A stretch of DNA of 64,000 bases from Coriobacteriaceae bacterium. Lineage in GTDB: Bacteria > Actinomycetota > Coriobacteriia > Coriobacteriales > Coriobacteriaceae. The stretch covers positions 744,001-808,000 of the forward strand of contig DAJPGB010000001.1 of assembly GCA_025992855.1 (NCBI GenBank), in the 5' to 3' direction. The notes under the pieces were generated by a model. It was not told the DNA's origin. It was given only the letters and a program-made list of their open reading frames with translations, and ran no database searches. Within the stretch, counting starts at the first letter, position 1. The number at the start of each line of letters is the position of its first letter. Positions 62,501-64,000 of this stretch are shown here, piece by piece. Made by a program: the position numbers and the translations under genes.

Positions 62501-62601
62501 CCTATCGCACCCGTTTTGAGAGCTTCAGCTTTGAGGTGTCCCTGCGACCGCTGACGTCTGCCGATCTGGCTCAGGCGCTGGCACCCATTAAGGAGGCATA
62601 A
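59593..62601 (+). CDS. lacZ: Beta-galactosidase (GH2, LacZ/EbgA type)
   Basis: The 1002-residue enzyme hydrolyses lactose and related beta-galactosides. It has the GH2 order: sugar-binding domain (LSGSWQFRLFEGPAAVSNEE), immunoglobulin-like domain, TIM barrel with acid/base in IIMWSMGNESGYG (Glu435) and nucleophile in NCEYGHSMGNGPGG (Glu497), and a C-terminal small-chain domain. No signal peptide is present. GAAGGAG precedes the ATG. The next gene encodes an EbgC-like protein, so this is the EbgA-type arrangement. Confidence 0.93.
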   Translation: MDAINDWENQALTHRNRLAPHAYFMGYETADLAATYSRELSRGFVQLSGSWQFRLFEGPAAVSNEELSTYEPEWDHVEVPHLWQVDGYGNLAYTDEGFPFPVDQPFVPSDDPTGVYQRIVNLPAVPAGAREIIRFDGIESYGELYVNGKFIGMTKGSRLSAEFDVTDALVEGDNLFAVKVLQYSDGSYIEDQDMWWASGIFRDVYLMQRPAAHLVDFRFRTHREGDAALITLDTVAEGASRVVFTLSDGENVVATGECVDGHAECSVTDAHFWNPEDPFLYDLTFEVYDGDQVSEYVPHRQGLAEVTVEGNHIYLNGTYFKMHGVNRHDHDDHKGRAVGLDRMRRDLELMKQHNINAVRTSHYANDPRFYELCDEYGIMLVAETDMESHGFENIGNIALVTDDPAWEPAYVDRIERLVMQERNHACIIMWSMGNESGYGCNIRAMYAKAHELDGRPVHYEEDRNADTVDVISTMYSRVSQMNDFGEHPFPKPRINCEYGHSMGNGPGGLSEYQEVFDRWDCIQGQFIWEWCDHGLAAVTEDGVAYDMYGGDNGDYPNNSNFCIDGMVFPWQQPSPGLTEYGQVICPVRMAYDAEAGELTVTNKRWFTTLEDVCLSAETLVDGDVVCRKTLMPGAVAPGESVQLPLVIREAAVGETLLTVHAYTMAAHVWCEPMFQLGASQFAVANHPAPAIAAPTRPELTVEETEQEIRIHSLNGELTFSKVNGTVSEWKASGRDVMASGPQVGFWHPLVDNHAQEYDSLWKDNFIDVMQTSTRKVSWKQDGNAVVVTVSQRIAPPVRAFGMRVELVYTVLPSGRVDLKVSGEPYGDYSDIIPRIGISFEVPGCDRAVEWYGHGPGENYPDSLRANPVGHYRTTVDDMFTPYVMPQDCANREGTRWVALRSSHGDGLVVTRPSDAASNPFSFSAWPYSCEAIDNAKHVYDLVPGDTVTVNINDQLLGLGSNSWGSEVLDSYRTRFESFSFEVSLRPLTSADLAQALAPIKEA

Positions 62602-62604
62602 GTC

Positions 62605-63060
62605 ATGCATGTCTTTAACTCGCGTGCCGACTTCGATGCTCAGATGAAGTCCGTCAAGAAGTGGATGCGCACCGGTCAGGCGCTCGATGGTGTTGCCGAC
62701 CTGCAGCACGACGTGGCGTACTCTATCGGCGACTCGCTGGTGTATTGGTGGGTGAACGCCCACGAGGCGGCTACTGCCGATCTGGTCGGTCACCGTCGCT
62801 ACCATGCCGTGCTCGCTCCGCTCGACGGCGCCCTGACCGTCGAGGTTGCCCCCAAGGCAGGCCTCACCTGCGCCCGCGCTTACAGCGATATCGATGATCG
62901 CGAGCGCTTTGAGGGTGCGGGGGAGACCGTGACGATTCCCGCCGGCGGCGTTGCCGTCGTCGAAATTGACGAGGCCTACCGTGTCGTGGCCAATGCCGCG
63001 GATTCCCGCGTCGTGGTATTGCACGTGACGGTCGAAGGTTATTCCTTCCCCAACAAGTAG
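62605..63060 (+). CDS. ebgC: EbgC-like beta-galactosidase small subunit (YhcH/YjgK/YiaL family)
   Basis: The 151-residue cupin-type protein (core ALDGVADLQHDVAYSIGDSL, then HRRYHAVLAPLDGALTVEVA) resembles EbgC, which in E. coli is 149 residues and is required for full activity of EbgA. It starts three bases after the beta-galactosidase stop with AAGGAGG upstream, so the two are co-translated. Related YhcH proteins act in sugar-acid metabolism, but the pairing supports EbgC. Confidence 0.82.
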   Translation: MHVFNSRADFDAQMKSVKKWMRTGQALDGVADLQHDVAYSIGDSLVYWWVNAHEAATADLVGHRRYHAVLAPLDGALTVEVAPKAGLTCARAYSDIDDRERFEGAGETVTIPAGGVAVVEIDEAYRVVANAADSRVVVLHVTVEGYSFPNK

Positions 63061-63213
63061 TATTCGTCCGTTTGGACGTTTGCTTCGCGCCGTTAAGGGG
63101 GATGGCTTTGTTGACTCCCTTTTCCCCATTCCCCTTAGCAGGTGCGCCGTCCGTGTTTGCACTTGCAGCTCGGACGGGTTTAGATGACATTTAATAGATG
63201 ATTGGGAGGGCTT

Positions 63214-64000
63214 ATGAGCTCTGAAAAACGAGGAACGATCGGTTCGTTCGCTCTGCTGGGCATGACGGTTGCCGCCGTGTTCGGTATCAAGAACATCATC
63301 AACAACAACGCGGCCATCGGCTTGGCAGCTGCGCCGTCGTTCTTCTTCGCCACGCTTTTGTACTTTGTCCCCTATACCCTGGTTACCGCCGAGTTCGTCG
63401 GCCTTAACAAGGACTCCGAGTCGGGTGTGTACGCATGGGTTAAGACCTCGATGGGCGGCCGCTGGGCGTTTCTGACGGCATTTAGCTACTGGTTCGTTAA
63501 CCTGTTCTACTTTGCGTCCGTCCTGCCCAACGTCATCATCTACGCGAGCTACGTGTTCTTTGGTGCCAATGCCGAGCTTTCGCAGCTGTGGATCACCATT
63601 ATCGAGATCGTCGTCTTTGCTATCGCCACGTGGGTTTCGACCAAGGGCGCTAAGTGGATCGGCTCTATTTCCTCCTTCGGTTCGACCGCGGCTCTCGGCC
63701 TGACTGCCGTGTTCATCCTGCTGTCCCTGGCTGCTGCCTTTGGCGGCGTTGAGTTCGCTACGGCTCCCACGCCCGCCAACATGGCTCCCGACATGAGCAA
63801 CTTCGCCACTATGTGGGGCTTCTTCGGTACGCTTGCCTGGATCATCCAGGGCGTTGGCGGCGCTGAGTCTGTCGGCGTGTTCCTTAACGACCTTAAGGGT
63901 GGCGTCAAGGCCTTCGTGCGCACCGTCGTTATCGCCGGCCTGACCATCGGCCTTCTGTATGCAGGCGCTTCGCTGCTGGTTAACCTGTTCATCCCCGAGG
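63214..64000 (+). CDS. APC-family amino-acid permease (partial, runs off the window)
   Basis: The visible 262 residues begin MSSEKRGTIGSFALLGMTVA and contain repeated membrane segments including IINNNAAIGLAAAPSFFFAT, VYAWVKTSMGGRWAFLTAFS and GFFGTLAWIIQGVGGAESVG, typical of APC-superfamily carriers such as GadC/YjeM. The substrate is probably an amino acid, not lactose. GGGAGGG precedes the ATG. The gene continues past 64000. A 153-base gap separates it from ebgC, so it may be a separate unit. Confidence 0.85.
   Translation, partial: MSSEKRGTIGSFALLGMTVAAVFGIKNIINNNAAIGLAAAPSFFFATLLYFVPYTLVTAEFVGLNKDSESGVYAWVKTSMGGRWAFLTAFSYWFVNLFYFASVLPNVIIYASYVFFGANAELSQLWITIIEIVVFAIATWVSTKGAKWIGSISSFGSTAALGLTAVFILLSLAAAFGGVEFATAPTPANMAPDMSNFATMWGFFGTLAWIIQGVGGAESVGVFLNDLKGGVKAFVRTVVIAGLTIGLLYAGASLLVNLFIPE

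Overview
The window is GC-rich, densely coded actinobacterial DNA. The gene content (Tad pilus cluster, VanRS-like and PhoBR-like two-component systems, nickel-dependent lactate racemase genes, EbgAC-type beta-galactosidase, paired YhgE/Pip proteins) and the protein sequences fit a gut coriobacterium, most likely Collinsella or a close relative. That placement is inference from family content; no 16S rRNA gene is present.

Layout. 1-5.3 kb: the distal part of a Tad (type IVc) pilus operon (TadB C-terminus, TadC, Flp pilin, several TadE/TadG-like pseudopilins, a DUF192 protein), then a toxin/antitoxin-like pair. 6.0-6.4 kb: tRNA-Phe and an unusual post-tRNA module. 6.6-12.1 kb: a GH5-like protein, rsmI, metG, ksgA, tatD. 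12.1-14.1 kb: tRNA-Leu, its module and an IS30-family element. 14.2-18.7 kb: an SPFH protein, rlmH, proC, a 57-residue membrane protein, serS and a hypothetical gene. 18.7-25.3 kb: three identical tRNA-Arg(ACG) genes, an IS1249-type element, an 813-residue TPR protein, tRNA-Ser and two tandem IS200-type elements. 25.3-34.8 kb: a D,D-carboxypeptidase opposite VanRS-like genes, pstB-phoB-phoR, a bacterial tyrosine-kinase triad (Wzz-like, CpsD-like, CpsB-like) and a GNAT protein. 35-42.3 kb: htpG and two YhgE/Pip proteins. 42.6-50 kb: an EamA transporter, an M20 amidohydrolase, an MFS remnant, hisS, ppc. 50-55.9 kb: larA and an aquaporin, opposite larB-larC-tetR and serB. 56-64 kb: aspS, then lacI opposite a beta-galactosidase operon with three LacI-type operators, and the start of an amino-acid permease.

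How parts work together. LarB and LarC make the nickel-pincer cofactor of LarA, and the LarD-like channel probably moves lactate; LarE and the LarC2 domain are not in the window. LacI probably controls the beta-galactosidase operon through operators that overlap its promoter. The VanRS-like pair is placed to sense wall stress next to a wall carboxypeptidase.

Most unusual features. (1) Four tRNA loci (Phe, Leu, Arg, Ser) are followed, after their terminator, by an inverted copy of their own T-arm. In Phe, Leu and Arg this opens a 120-140 bp hairpin-rich module that ends in a second copy of the tRNA 3' end plus terminator. All the insertion sequences in the window lie in or just beside these modules. 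(2) Many intergenic regions hold long nested palindromes whose arms vary in a compensating way; two related ones flank larA-larD. (3) A 46-bp repeat (14-bp arms, constant 18-nt loop) occurs once after tRNA-Phe and as a regular array between aspS and lacI.
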